Origin: Streptomyces virginiae
GTDB taxonomy: Bacteria; Actinomycetota; Actinomycetes; Streptomycetales; Streptomycetaceae
Assembly: GCF_000720455.1 (NCBI RefSeq)
Contig: NZ_JOAK01000005.1
Coordinates: 1-64,000, forward strand
Reading direction: 5' to 3'
Length of the DNA stretch: 64,000 bases
The notes beneath the pieces were generated by a model. The model did not search any database and was not told the DNA's origin. It saw nothing but the letters and a program-made list of their open reading frames with translations. Of the stretch, positions 7,395 through 17,361 are shown in pieces (position 1 is the first letter of the stretch; every line of letters starts with the position of its first letter). A program made the position numbers and the translations under genes.

Positions 7395-9422
7395 GTGACA
7401 CCGATCAGCCGAAGAGGTTTCGTGGGTATCGGCGCCGGGCTGGTGGCGGGGGCGGCCCTGCCCGTCGCGGCGCCGTCGTCGGCGGTCGCGGCCGCCGCGA
7501 CCGGGACCATCACCGACGTGAAGCACGTGGTGGTCCTGATGCAGGAGAACCGCAGCTTCGACCACTACTTCGGCAGGCTGAAGGGCGTCCGCGGGTTCGG
7601 TGACCGCGCCGCCGGCAACATCCCCGGCGGCTGGGGCACCTTCAACCAGCCCAACTGGGGCGGACGGCAGTACCCGTGGAAGCTGTCCGCCACCCCGCCG
7701 GCGGGCGGCGCGGACGGCGAGACCCTGGCCCAGTGCTCCGGCGACCTCCCGCACAGCTGGACCTCGCAGCACGCGGCCTGGAACAAGGGCCGCATGGACA
7801 ACTGGGTCCTGGGCGTCGGCAACACCCGGACCCTCGGGCACCTGGACCGGGGCGACATCCCCTTCCACTACGCCCTCGCCGACCACTACACGATCTGCGA
7901 CGCCTACTTCTGCTCCGCCCTCAGCGCGACCGGCCCGAACCGCACCTTCCTGTGGAGCGGGACGGTCGACGCCACCAGCAAGGACGGCGGCGAGGAGTCG
8001 GGGCTGACCTGGGAGACCTACGCGGAGGCCCTCCAGCGCGCCGGCATGACCTGGAAGGTGTACCAGAACGCCCAGGACAACTACGGCGACAACGGCCTCG
8101 CCTACTTCAAGAACTTCACCGACGCGGCGCCCGGCAACCCGCTGTGGGACCGGGGCATGGGCTCGGTCCCCAAGGTCACCGGCTCCACCCCGGACGACAT
8201 CGCGGCCGCGATCCGCGCCGACGTCGTCGCCGGCACCCTCCCCCAGGTGTCGTGGGTCGTCGCGAGCGAGGCCTTTTCGGAGCACCCGTACGCCCCGCCC
8301 GGCGACGGCGCGCACTTCGTCGACCTGGTCTACCGCGCGCTCGCCGCGAACCCGGAGGTCTTCGACTCCACCGTCCTGTTCCTCAACTACGACGAGAACG
8401 ACGGCTTCTTCGACCACGTGCCGCCGCCCGTCGCCCCACCCGGCACCCCCGGCGAGTACCTGGACGGCCTCCCGATCGGGCTCGGCTTCCGGGTCCCCAT
8501 GCTGGTCATGTCCCCGTGGACGCGCGGCGGCTGGGTCAGCTCGGAGGTCTTCGACCACACCTCGGTGCTGCGCTTCATGGAGACCTGGACGGCCGCCCTC
8601 GGCACCCCCGCCGCCTGCCCGAACATCAGCGCCTGGCGCCGCAGGGTGGTGGGCGACCTGACCGGCGTCTTCGACTTCGCCCACCCGGTGTACGGGGTCC
8701 CCGCGGGCCTGCCGTCGACCGCGAAGGTGATCGGCCAGGCGACCTGCGGCCCGCTGCCCAATCCGGTGCCGCAGGACAACGCCCTCCCGGCCCAGGAGCC
8801 CGGTACCCGCCCGGCGCGCGCCCTCCCGTACCAGGTCAACGGCAATCTGGACCGCTTCGAGTTCGGGCCGGTCGGTCAGATCACGGCCTGGTTCTCGATG
8901 ACCAACCAGGGCGCCCGGGCCAAGCGGCCGGCGCACTTCTCGATCCACCCGCACCAGCACCGGGACACCGCGGCCTGGCAGTACACGGTGGACCCGGGCG
9001 GCACGTCGACGGACTACTTCCACATCGGGCTGGGCCACGGCTCCGGCAAGTACGACATCTCGATGTACGGGCCGAACCGCTTCCTGCGCCGCTTCATCGG
9101 CGACGCGTCCAAGGCGGGGAAGGCGATCGAGGTGGCGGCGCGGTTCGCGGTGGAGTCCGGTACCGGCAAGACGGCGATCTGGTTCAAGATGACGAACTCC
9201 TCCGCCGCTCCCGTCACCTTCACGATCCGTTCCAACGCCTACCGTTCGGACGGCCCGTGGACGTACACCGTCCCGGCGAACTCCTCCCGCGAGGACTTCT
9301 TCAACGCGGTGGCCTACCACAAGGGCTGGTACGACTTCACGATCCTGGCCGATTCCGACGGCACCTGGTCGCGCCGCTACACGGGCCACATCGAGACGGG
9401 CGCGGCGAGCGTCTCGGGCTGA
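7395..9422 (+). CDS. Phosphocholine-specific phospholipase C, Tat-exported
   Basis: A 675-residue secreted phosphoesterase of the non-haemolytic PLC/acid phosphatase-like family, cleaving phosphatidylcholine to diacylglycerol and phosphocholine. A Tat signal (ISRRGFVGIGAGLVAGAALP) is at residues 3-22. The catalytic region begins HVVVLMQENRSFDHYFGRLKG near residue 43. ALSATGPNRTFLWSG and EHPYAPPGDGAHF also match the family. Two C-terminal DUF756-like beta repeats follow from about residue 475. The GTG at 7395 has GAGGCGAGGGG upstream. It may scavenge phosphate or choline outside the cell. It converges on the acetyltransferase gene with only 8 bases between them. Confidence 0.9.
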   Translation: MTPISRRGFVGIGAGLVAGAALPVAAPSSAVAAAATGTITDVKHVVVLMQENRSFDHYFGRLKGVRGFGDRAAGNIPGGWGTFNQPNWGGRQYPWKLSATPPAGGADGETLAQCSGDLPHSWTSQHAAWNKGRMDNWVLGVGNTRTLGHLDRGDIPFHYALADHYTICDAYFCSALSATGPNRTFLWSGTVDATSKDGGEESGLTWETYAEALQRAGMTWKVYQNAQDNYGDNGLAYFKNFTDAAPGNPLWDRGMGSVPKVTGSTPDDIAAAIRADVVAGTLPQVSWVVASEAFSEHPYAPPGDGAHFVDLVYRALAANPEVFDSTVLFLNYDENDGFFDHVPPPVAPPGTPGEYLDGLPIGLGFRVPMLVMSPWTRGGWVSSEVFDHTSVLRFMETWTAALGTPAACPNISAWRRRVVGDLTGVFDFAHPVYGVPAGLPSTAKVIGQATCGPLPNPVPQDNALPAQEPGTRPARALPYQVNGNLDRFEFGPVGQITAWFSMTNQGARAKRPAHFSIHPHQHRDTAAWQYTVDPGGTSTDYFHIGLGHGSGKYDISMYGPNRFLRRFIGDASKAGKAIEVAARFAVESGTGKTAIWFKMTNSSAAPVTFTIRSNAYRSDGPWTYTVPANSSREDFFNAVAYHKGWYDFTILADSDGTWSRRYTGHIETGAASVSG

Positions 9423-9430
9423 GGCGTGGC

Positions 9431-9967
9431 CTAGAGGACGTCCCCGTCGCGCCAGTCGAAGTCGAGCGGCGCGGCGGGGTCCAGCCGGAGACCGCCGGGC
9501 GGCGCCCACACGTAGGTGGAGCCCTCCTCCTCGGGCAGCCGCACCGGCCCGTCCGGCGAGAGCGCCCCCACCCGGCCGGGCCACACCGACCAGCCGCGGG
9601 CGAGGTAGAGCCCGGCGCCCTCCTCCGACGCCGAGAGCGCGCCGAGTTCGTAGGCCCCCGCGACGACCTCCTCCAGCCGGGCCATCACCTGCCCGCCGAG
9701 GCCCCGGCGCCGCAGGTCGGCCCGTACGGCCACGGCCTCGACGTAACCGGTGCGCAGGGCGCGTCCACGGTGCACGACCCGCCGCTGCACGACGCTGCCG
9801 TGGGCGACGAGCCGGCCGTCGACGCCGACCACGACGTGCATCCCGCCGAGCGCGTGCTCGAAGTCCTCGTCGGCGAAGTCCCCTTCGAAGGCGTCGTCGA
9901 GGAGGGACCTGATCGCCCGGAGCTCGTCGGCGGTCAGTTCCGAGGTGTGCGCGGTCAGCATGTCCAT
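9431..9967 (-). CDS. aac(2')-I: Aminoglycoside 2'-N-acetyltransferase, AAC(2')-I type
   Basis: A 178-residue GNAT protein. Conserved stretches DFEHALGGMHVVVGVDG, QRRVVHRGRALRTGYVEAVA and AYELGALSASEEGAGLYLARGW run in the same order as in the mycobacterial AAC(2')-Ic family. The length and the C-terminal DWRDGDV also fit. These enzymes acetylate the 2' amine of gentamicin- and kanamycin-like drugs; in many actinobacteria they are chromosomal and may have a housekeeping role in cell-wall chemistry. The start at 9967 shares one base with the stop of the upstream SMI1 gene (TGATG), implying coupling. A second ATG at 9961 is possible. Confidence 0.88.
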   Translation of the reverse strand: MDMLTAHTSELTADELRAIRSLLDDAFEGDFADEDFEHALGGMHVVVGVDGRLVAHGSVVQRRVVHRGRALRTGYVEAVAVRADLRRRGLGGQVMARLEEVVAGAYELGALSASEEGAGLYLARGWSVWPGRVGALSPDGPVRLPEEEGSTYVWAPPGGLRLDPAAPLDFDWRDGDVL

Positions 9968-10485
9968 CACTGCTCCAGCCAGTCGGTGTACCAGGTGCGG
10001 AAGTCCGGGCTCTCGGGCATGTGGCAGCCGAATTCCTGGTCCAGGTGCCAGACCTGGCCGGCCAGCGGCCCGTTCAGGACCAGCCTCGAATACATGCCGC
10101 AGCCCTCCTCCGCCAGCATGAGCGTGCCCAGGGTCAGCCCCTCGGCCTCGTCGAACCGGCGGTCGTCTGCGAACGGACGGGGCCTGCGGATCGGGCAGGG
10201 TGCCGCCAGCCGGCCCGGGCGGCGGTCCTCGCGCCACTCGTCGTCCACCGCCCAGTCGTCGTCGGCCTCGGGGCGCGGGGTGATCAGCGGCATCAGCCCG
10301 TGCCGGGGGCCCGCCGGGCCGTCGCCGACCGTCGTGACGAACGTCCGGTACTCCTCGGGCAGCCGGATGCCGTGCTCCTCCTCGAAGGCCCGGACCTCCG
10401 CCTCCGGGAGCGGCGGCCTCAGCTCGTACCGGAAGGTCTTCGCGCGCAGCCGCGCCCGTACGGCCTCCGCGTCCCAGTCGCTCAT
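9967..10485 (-). CDS. SMI1/KNR4-family protein
   Basis: A 172-residue soluble protein. PLPEAEVRAFEEEHGIRLPEEYRTF near residue 27 is the SMI1/KNR4 (SUKH) signature, and a GCGMYSRLVLNG...GQVWHLDQ stretch lies near residue 130. SUKH proteins are often immunity proteins of toxin systems, but no toxin gene lies nearby; many Streptomyces copies are stand-alone. I chose the ATG at 10485 (MSDWDAEAV). Its stop overlaps the aac(2') start, so the two form an operon. Confidence 0.78.
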   Translation of the reverse strand: MSDWDAEAVRARLRAKTFRYELRPPLPEAEVRAFEEEHGIRLPEEYRTFVTTVGDGPAGPRHGLMPLITPRPEADDDWAVDDEWREDRRPGRLAAPCPIRRPRPFADDRRFDEAEGLTLGTLMLAEEGCGMYSRLVLNGPLAGQVWHLDQEFGCHMPESPDFRTWYTDWLEQ

Positions 10486-10600
10486 CCTGCGAACGTACCA
10501 AGGACCGGGACCGCATTGCGGACGCCGAACGCCGCACACCGGCCGCCATCGGCCGAAGCGGCTCTAGCGGTCTGGACCAGTGCCTCGGCAGACTCGGTCC

Positions 10601-11302
10601 ATGTCGCCCGATACCCAGCAGTGGACCCCCACCCACGGCCAGCCGTACCGTCCCACCGCGTACCGGCCCGAGCGGATGCCTCAGCACGAATCCCTCGCGC
10701 GGGCCGCCGAGTTGCGGGCCAGGATGGACGAGCGGCGGACCGTACGCCACTTCTCCCCCGACCCGGTGCCCGAGCAGGTCGTCCGGGACGCCGTCGCGTG
10801 CGCGTCGACGGCGCCGTCCGGGGCGCACCAGCAGCCGTGGACCTTCGTCCTGGTCAAGGATCCGGCCGTCCGCGGGCAGATCCGCGCGGCCGCGGAACAG
10901 GAGGAGGAGCTCTCCTACGACGGCCGCCTCGGCGACGAATGGCTGGCGGCCCTGCGCCCGCTCGGCACGGACGCCGTGAAGACCCACCTGACGGACGCCC
11001 CCGCGCTGATCGTGGTGTTCCAGCAGCGGTACTGGCTCGGGCCGGACGGCACGAAGCGCAAGCACTACTACGTGGACGAGTCGGTCGGCATCGCGGTCGG
11101 CATGCTCCTGTCCGCCCTGCACCTGAGCGGCCTCGCCGCGCTGATCCACACGCCGAGCCCGATGCGCTTCCTGGGCCACGTCCTGAACCGCCCGGCGAAC
11201 GAGAAGGCCTTCGCGGTCGTTCCGGTCGGCTACCCGGCTGACGACTGCGTCGTCCCGGACCTGGTCCGCAAGTCCCTGGACCAGGTCATCGTGGAGGTGT
11301 GA
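10601..11302 (+). CDS. Nitroreductase-family flavoprotein
   Basis: A 233-residue FMN-dependent reductase. RARMDERRTVRHFSPDPVPE near residue 40 and CASTAPSGAHQQPWTFVLV near residue 69 are the FMN-binding signatures; DESVGIAVGMLLSALHLSGL near residue 160 completes the fold. The long N-terminal extension and the LIHTPSPMRFL segment resemble the iodotyrosine deiodinase-like branch. The ATG at 10601 is chosen for position; no good ribosome site is visible and a start at 10580 is possible. The substrate is unknown. Confidence 0.85.
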   Translation: MSPDTQQWTPTHGQPYRPTAYRPERMPQHESLARAAELRARMDERRTVRHFSPDPVPEQVVRDAVACASTAPSGAHQQPWTFVLVKDPAVRGQIRAAAEQEEELSYDGRLGDEWLAALRPLGTDAVKTHLTDAPALIVVFQQRYWLGPDGTKRKHYYVDESVGIAVGMLLSALHLSGLAALIHTPSPMRFLGHVLNRPANEKAFAVVPVGYPADDCVVPDLVRKSLDQVIVEV

Positions 11303-11340
11303 GTCCCGCCGGCAGGAGTTGTCCGGTCGGGAAATGGATA

Positions 11341-11381
11341 CCGCCCCCGCTCCGGACTTGGGGGTACCGGAGCGGGGGCGG
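11341..11381. terminator. Bidirectional terminator
   Basis: CCGCCCCCGCTCCGG (11341-11355) and its exact complement (11367-11381) pair around an 11-base loop. It lies between the convergent nitroreductase and pruA stops. Confidence 0.82.
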
Positions 11382-11401
11382 GGTTCAGCGGGGGCCGGAG
11401 G

Positions 11402-13033
<1,632 letters not shown>

Positions 13034-13064
13034 GGGACTGATAACTCCTTGACCTGGTTCTTGG

Positions 13065-13991
13065 CTAGTTCTTGGTGATCATCGAGCGGACGAAGAAGAG
13101 CAGGTTGGCCGGCTTCTCCGCGAGGCGGCGCATGAAGTAGCCGTACCAGTCCGTCCCGTACGCGGTGTAGACGCGCATGCGGTGGCCTTCGGCGGCGAGC
13201 CGCAGGTGCTCCTCGCTGCGGATGCCGTACAGCATCTGGAATTCGTACTCGTCCAGCTTGCGCCCGGCCTTGCGGGCGAGCTCCTGGCCGATGGCGATGA
13301 GGCGCGGGTCGTGGGACCCGATCATCGGGTAGCCCTCGCCGTCCATCAGGATCTTCAGGATGCGGACGTACGCCTTGTCGATCTCCGCCTTGTCCTGGTA
13401 CGCGACCTCGGCGGGCTCCTTGTAGGCGCCCTTGACGATCCGCACGCGGCTGCCGTTGTCGGCCAGGCGGCGGGCGTCGGCCTCGGTGCGGAAGAGGTAC
13501 GCCTGGATCACGCAGCCGGTCTGCGGGAAGTCCTTGCGCAGCTCCTCGTGGATGGCGAACATCGAGTCGAGGGTGGTGTGGTCCTCGGCGTCCAGGGTCA
13601 CGGTGGTGCCGATCGCGGCGGCCGCCTCGACGACCGGACGGACGTTGGCGAGCGCCAGCTCGTGGCCGCCCTCCAGCGCCTGGCCGAACATGGACAGCTT
13701 CACCGACATCTCGGCCTTCTCGCCGAGGCCGAGCTCCGCGAGGCGCTCGATGAGCTGGAGGTAGGCGTCACGGGCGGCGTGGGACTGCTCCACCTCGGTG
13801 ATGTCCTCGCCGACGACGTCGAGGGTGACCTCGAGTCCTGCCTGCGTGAGGTCCTCGACGATCGGGATGACCTGATCGACGGTCTCGCCGGGGATGAACC
13901 GGTTCACCACGGGCTTGGTCACCGGGGCGGCAGAGACGATACGACGCATCTTGTCGCTGCGCGAAGCGGCGAGGATCACGGGACCCAGCAC
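13065..13991 (-). CDS. putA: Proline dehydrogenase (monofunctional)
   Basis: A 308-residue FAD-dependent TIM-barrel enzyme oxidising proline to P5C and passing electrons to the respiratory chain. Family marks are SVKLSMFGQALEGGHELALA near residue 115, a TLDAEDHTTLD segment, and the C-terminal YRxxQxxR-like stretch YEFQMLYGIRSEEHLRLAAE. I chose the GTG at 13991, which has GGAGGTG five bases upstream; a further upstream ATG at 14027 lacks one. It is the first gene of the operon and diverges from a PucR-type regulator. Confidence 0.93.
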   Translation of the reverse strand: MLGPVILAASRSDKMRRIVSAAPVTKPVVNRFIPGETVDQVIPIVEDLTQAGLEVTLDVVGEDITEVEQSHAARDAYLQLIERLAELGLGEKAEMSVKLSMFGQALEGGHELALANVRPVVEAAAAIGTTVTLDAEDHTTLDSMFAIHEELRKDFPQTGCVIQAYLFRTEADARRLADNGSRVRIVKGAYKEPAEVAYQDKAEIDKAYVRILKILMDGEGYPMIGSHDPRLIAIGQELARKAGRKLDEYEFQMLYGIRSEEHLRLAAEGHRMRVYTAYGTDWYGYFMRRLAEKPANLLFFVRSMITKN

Positions 13992-14048
13992 GGGGCACCT
14001 CCAGCGGGTGGCAGAAGAAAAGCGCAAGTAAAACCACCGTGAAACCTA

Positions 14049-14083
14049 AGGATCGCTTTGATCCTCTGCCATCGACAGCTGTC
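14049..14083. promoter_or_regulatory. Two palindromes between putA and putR
   Basis: AGGATC and GATCCT pair with a 5-base centre at 14049-14065, and GACAGCTGTC is a perfect 10-bp palindrome at 14074-14083. Both lie in the divergent promoter region and are candidates for binding the divergently encoded regulator. Which, if either, is used is not known. Confidence 0.4.
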
Positions 14084-14150
14084 ACGCATCCGTGTCCGCG
14101 ATCTCATACATCTGTCTGAGGAGCGGGGCCGCGGGTGGGAGAATGGCCGG

Positions 14151-15482
14151 GTGAAGGGCGATTACCAGGACCTGGTGGACGAGATCTCGGCGCTCCTCGG
14201 CGCCCCGGCGACCCTGGAGAACCGGGACTTCCGCCTCATCGCCTTCGGTGCCCACGACAGCGACGACGATCTCGCGATGGACCCGGTACGGACCCGCTCG
14301 ATCCTGACCCGCCAGTCGACGGCGGCCGTCCGGTCCTGGTTCGAGGGCTTCGGCATCGCCCGCGCCACCGGCCCCGTCCGCATCCCGGCGGCGCCGGACG
14401 CGGGGGTGTTCCGGGGGCGGATCTGCCTGCCGGTGCGGTTCCGGGGCATCGTGCAGGGCTACGTGTGGCTGCTCGACCAGGAGCCCGGCGCGCCGGGGCC
14501 GGAGCCGGCGGCGCTGGACGCGGCCATGGAGGTGGCCCAGCGGATCGGGGTGCTGCTCGCCGAGGAGGCGAAGGCCGGGGCGGACCTGTCGCGGGAGTTC
14601 CAGGCGGTGCTCACGGCCGGGCGGGGATGGCAGCAGGACATGGCGGTGGCCGCGCTGCGGGCCGCCCTCGGGCCGGCCGGGGACGGCCTGCACGCGGCGG
14701 TGTGCGTGGCGCCGTGGCCCGGCGAGGCTCCGGCGTCCGTGCCCGGCGCGGCGGCCGTGTGCGTCGTACCCCGGCGGGGCGGCGGCGCGGGCGAGCCGGG
14801 CGACGCGCCGGGTGCCGGACCGGCGGGCGCAGGCCCGGCCCTGGCGGTACTGCTCCGGCTTCGGTCGACGGACGCACTGGCTCCGGCACTGACGGCGGTG
14901 GCACGCCTGCTGCCGCGCACGGCGGAACCGGCGGCGGCCGCGGCGGCCGGCGCGGGCACCGCCGGACCGCGGGCCAAGGCGGCGGCCGGAGCCGGAACGG
15001 CCGCGCGGGCAGTTGGGTCGGGTGGCTCGGCGGGATCCGCGCCGGCCGGACCCGAGGGAGGCGCGCACCGGATGACCGCGGGGGTCGCCGACCCCGTCCG
15101 CGGTCTCGCCGAGCTGCCCGCCGCCTGGGAGCAGGCCGTCGCCGCGGCCCGGGCGGCGGTCGCCGAACCGCGGCTCGGCCCGGTCGCCCAGTGGTCGCAG
15201 ATCGGCCCGTACCGGCTGCTGGCGAGCCTGGCCTGCGACCCGGTGGACGATCCGGCGGCCCGGACCCTGCTCGCGCCCGCCCACCGCGAACTCGCCCGCA
15301 CCGCCGAGGTGTTCCTGGACTGCGCCGGCCAGGCGGGCCGCGCCGCCGCCGCCCTCGGCATCCACCGCCAGACCCTCTACTACCGCCTCGGCCGCGTGGA
15401 ACAGCTCACCGGCCTCGACCTGGACGCGGGCGAGGACCGCCTGCTGCTCCACATGGCCATCAAGGCCTCCCGCCTGGCCTGA
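14151..15482 (+). CDS. putR: PucR-family regulator of proline catabolism
   Basis: A 443-residue regulator with a C-terminal PucR-type helix-turn-helix ([23 protein letters not shown] near residue 400). The N-terminal half ([26 protein letters not shown]) is the usual sensor region. Residues about 215-310 form an Ala/Gly/Pro-rich linker unlike the rest. In S. coelicolor a PucR-type protein next to putA/pruA, called PutR, activates proline use; the symbol is given by family and position. I chose the GTG at 14151, which has GGGAGAA upstream. Confidence 0.85.
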   Translation: MKGDYQDLVDEISALLGAPATLENRDFRLIAFGAHDSDDDLAMDPVRTRSILTRQSTAAVRSWFEGFGIARATGPVRIPAAPDAGVFRGRICLPVRFRGIVQGYVWLLDQEPGAPGPEPAALDAAMEVAQRIGVLLAEEAKAGADLSREFQAVLTAGRGWQQDMAVAALRAALGPAGDGLHAAVCVAPWPGEAPASVPGAAAVCVVPRRGGGAGEPGDAPGAGPAGAGPALAVLLRLRSTDALAPALTAVARLLPRTAEPAAAAAAGAGTAGPRAKAAAGAGTAARAVGSGGSAGSAPAGPEGGAHRMTAGVADPVRGLAELPAAWEQAVAAARAAVAEPRLGPVAQWSQIGPYRLLASLACDPVDDPAARTLLAPAHRELARTAEVFLDCAGQAGRAAAALGIHRQTLYYRLGRVEQLTGLDLDAGEDRLLLHMAIKASRLA

Positions 15483-15613
15483 GGGTAATCCCGGGCCCGT
15501 CTCAGGGCTGTCCCCGATGTCCCGGTGGCGCCCGGCCCCCTACCGTCGCGAACAGCGCCGGCCGCCCGGTCCGCGGATCCCCTCCGCACCGGCCGGTGCG
15601 CCACGGAGGCCCG

Positions 15614-16588
15614 ATGAAGGCGATCGTCCAGGACCGGTACGGCTCCCCCGGCGTACTGGAGTTGAGGGAGGTCGAAAGGCCCCGGGTCGGCGACCGGGAG
15701 GTGCTCGTACGGGTCCACGCGGCCGCGGTCAACGCGCGCGACTGGCACCTCATGCGGGGCGATCCCTACCTGGCCCGGGCGGCGCTGGGCCTGTGCGGCC
15801 CGAAGGTGCGCGTCCGGGGCACCGACTTCGCGGGCCGGGTGGAGGCGGTGGGCGGGGACGTGACCCGGCTGCGCCCGGGAGACGAGGTGTTCGGCGAGGC
15901 CGAGGGGGCCTTCGCCGAGTACGTGTGCGCCTCGGAGGACGTGGTGGAGCCGATGCCCGCGAACCTTTCGTTCGAGCAGGCGGCCGCGGTCCCGCTGGCG
16001 GGGAACACCGCCCTCATGGGGCTGCGCGACCTGGGGCGCGTGCGGCCGGGACAGCGGGTCCTGGTCAACGGCGCGTCAGGCGGGGTGGGGACCTTCGCCG
16101 TTCAGATCGCCAAGGCGTTCGGGGCGGAGGTGACCGGCGTGTGCGGCACGAGGAACACGGAGCTGGTGCGTTCGCTGGGCGCGGACCACGTCGTCGACTA
16201 CTCCCGCGAGGACTTCACCCGCACCGGCCGGCGCTACGACCTCGTCTTCGACCTGGTGGGCAACCGGTCCCTCACCGAGTGCCGCCGCGCCTTGACGCCC
16301 GGGGGCACGCTGGTGCTCTCGGGCGGCGGCGTGTCCGAAGGGGGCAGTTTGGTGGGGCCGATCGCCCTGCTGGTGAAGGGCAGGGCGCTCGCCCCCTTCG
16401 TCCGTCACCGACTGCTCGTCCTCACGGCGACGCCGGACCGCCGTAACCTGGCGGCGCTGCGCGAGCTCATCGAGTCCGGCCGCCTGGCCCCGGCCGTCGA
16501 CCGCACCCACCCCCTGCACGAGGTGCCCGAGGCCATCCGGTACCTGGAGGTGGAACACGCCCGCGCGAAGGTGGTCATCACGCTGTAG
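15614..16588 (+). CDS. NAD(P)-dependent zinc-free alcohol dehydrogenase / quinone oxidoreductase
   Basis: A 324-residue MDR-family reductase. The GroES-like part spans residues 1-110 (VNARDWHLMRGDPY, RGTDFAGRVEAVGGDV) and the cofactor-binding Rossmann part has VNGASGGVGTFAVQIAKAFG near residue 148. No structural or catalytic zinc-cysteine cluster is visible. The ATG at 15614 has GGAGG five bases upstream. It starts about 130 bases after putR in the same direction, but a functional link to proline use is not evident. The substrate is unknown. Confidence 0.85.
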   Translation: MKAIVQDRYGSPGVLELREVERPRVGDREVLVRVHAAAVNARDWHLMRGDPYLARAALGLCGPKVRVRGTDFAGRVEAVGGDVTRLRPGDEVFGEAEGAFAEYVCASEDVVEPMPANLSFEQAAAVPLAGNTALMGLRDLGRVRPGQRVLVNGASGGVGTFAVQIAKAFGAEVTGVCGTRNTELVRSLGADHVVDYSREDFTRTGRRYDLVFDLVGNRSLTECRRALTPGGTLVLSGGGVSEGGSLVGPIALLVKGRALAPFVRHRLLVLTATPDRRNLAALRELIESGRLAPAVDRTHPLHEVPEAIRYLEVEHARAKVVITL

Positions 16589-16646
16589 CCGACCGGGGTC
16601 CGGCTCCGGGCCGGGCTGCGGCTCCGGGTTCGGGTCGGGCTCCGGG

Positions 16647-16670
16647 TCCGGGGCCGGGTGCGGCCCCGGA
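16647..16670. terminator. GC-rich hairpin between convergent genes
   Basis: TCCGGGGCC and its exact complement pair around a 6-base loop, between the dehydrogenase stop and the tetR stop. The flanking bases are imperfect GGCTCCGGGT repeats. There is no U-tract. Confidence 0.5.
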
Positions 16671-16680
16671 GCGGCTGCGG

Positions 16681-17259
16681 CTACGTCCGCGGGCGGGTCA
16701 TCGTCTCGGCGGCCCGGCGCATGCCCTCGGTGAACTCCTCGGCCGTGGCCGCCGATTCCGGGTCGAACAGCCACTGGATCATCAGACCGTTGAGCAGCGC
16801 CTGGTAGAAGGAGCCCAGGGTCCGCACGTCCCGCTCGTCGAGCTGGTCCTCCGGAGTGCCGGTCAGCATCGAGATCAGCCCGCGGCGCCCCTCGGCCTGC
16901 GAGGCCGCGAGCATCGCCCGCAGCTCGGGCCGCTGGTCGCGGCCGAGCGCCACCTCCAGGCTGGCCGCCCAGACGGGAGCGGACTTCTCGTGCTGCGCGA
17001 GGACGCCTTCCCAGAGCGCGCGGAAGCGCTCCAGCGACCCGCCCTCACCGTCCAGGCCGTCCTGGAAGACCGCCCCCCACTCCTCCATCAGGCCGATGAA
17101 GGCCTCGGTGAGCAGTGCGTCCTTCGAACCGTAGTGATAGCCGATGGAGGCCAGGTTCGTCCCCGACGCACTGACGATGTCGCGCGCGGTGGTGCGTACG
17201 AACCCCTTCTCCACCAGGCACTTCTTGGCGCCTTCGAGCAGATCTTCGCGATGTCCCAT
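16681..17259 (-). CDS. TetR-family repressor
   Basis: A 192-residue regulator. The N-terminal HTH (FVRTTARDIVSASGTNLASI, followed by YHYGSKDALL) is at about residues 20-55, with a ligand-binding C-terminal domain after it. The ATG at 17259 has GTGAGG directly upstream. It is divergent from an MFS exporter, and the gap holds an array of 13-bp repeats, so it probably represses both genes until a drug or metabolite is bound. Confidence 0.9.
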   Translation of the reverse strand: MGHREDLLEGAKKCLVEKGFVRTTARDIVSASGTNLASIGYHYGSKDALLTEAFIGLMEEWGAVFQDGLDGEGGSLERFRALWEGVLAQHEKSAPVWAASLEVALGRDQRPELRAMLAASQAEGRRGLISMLTGTPEDQLDERDVRTLGSFYQALLNGLMIQWLFDPESAATAEEFTEGMRRAAETMTRPRT

Positions 17260-17276
17260 GGCCTCACCGTAGCAAG

Positions 17277-17344
17277 ACAACCGTCCTAGACGTCAGTCCC
17301 ATACGAACGTTCTAAACAAGCGTCATAGACAAGCGTTTAAGACG
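17277..17344. promoter_or_regulatory. Array of 13-bp-phased repeats, putative TetR operator
   Basis: Copies of a motif close to ACAAGCGTCNTAGAC start at 17277, 17303, 17316 and 17329, with a degenerate copy at 17290, so five units follow at exactly 13-base steps. They fill most of the 102-base gap between tetR and the MFS gene. Such phasing would place several repressor dimers side by side over both promoters. Confidence 0.6.
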
Positions 17345-17361
17345 TGTGTATGTTTCTCGGC

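Noticed and set aside
9967..10485. SMI1/KNR4 gene as immunity for a polymorphic toxin
   Set aside because: No toxin, Rhs or secretion gene lies nearby; its partner is an acetyltransferase.
9431..11179. Apparent 582-residue protein containing the AAC(2') domain at its end
   Set aside because: The N-terminal part is out of frame over the SMI1 and nitroreductase genes; the real start is at 9967.
14135..16588. Apparent fusion of a long plus-strand frame with the alcohol dehydrogenase
   Set aside because: The upstream part is a shifted frame over putR; the dehydrogenase has its own ribosome site at 15614.
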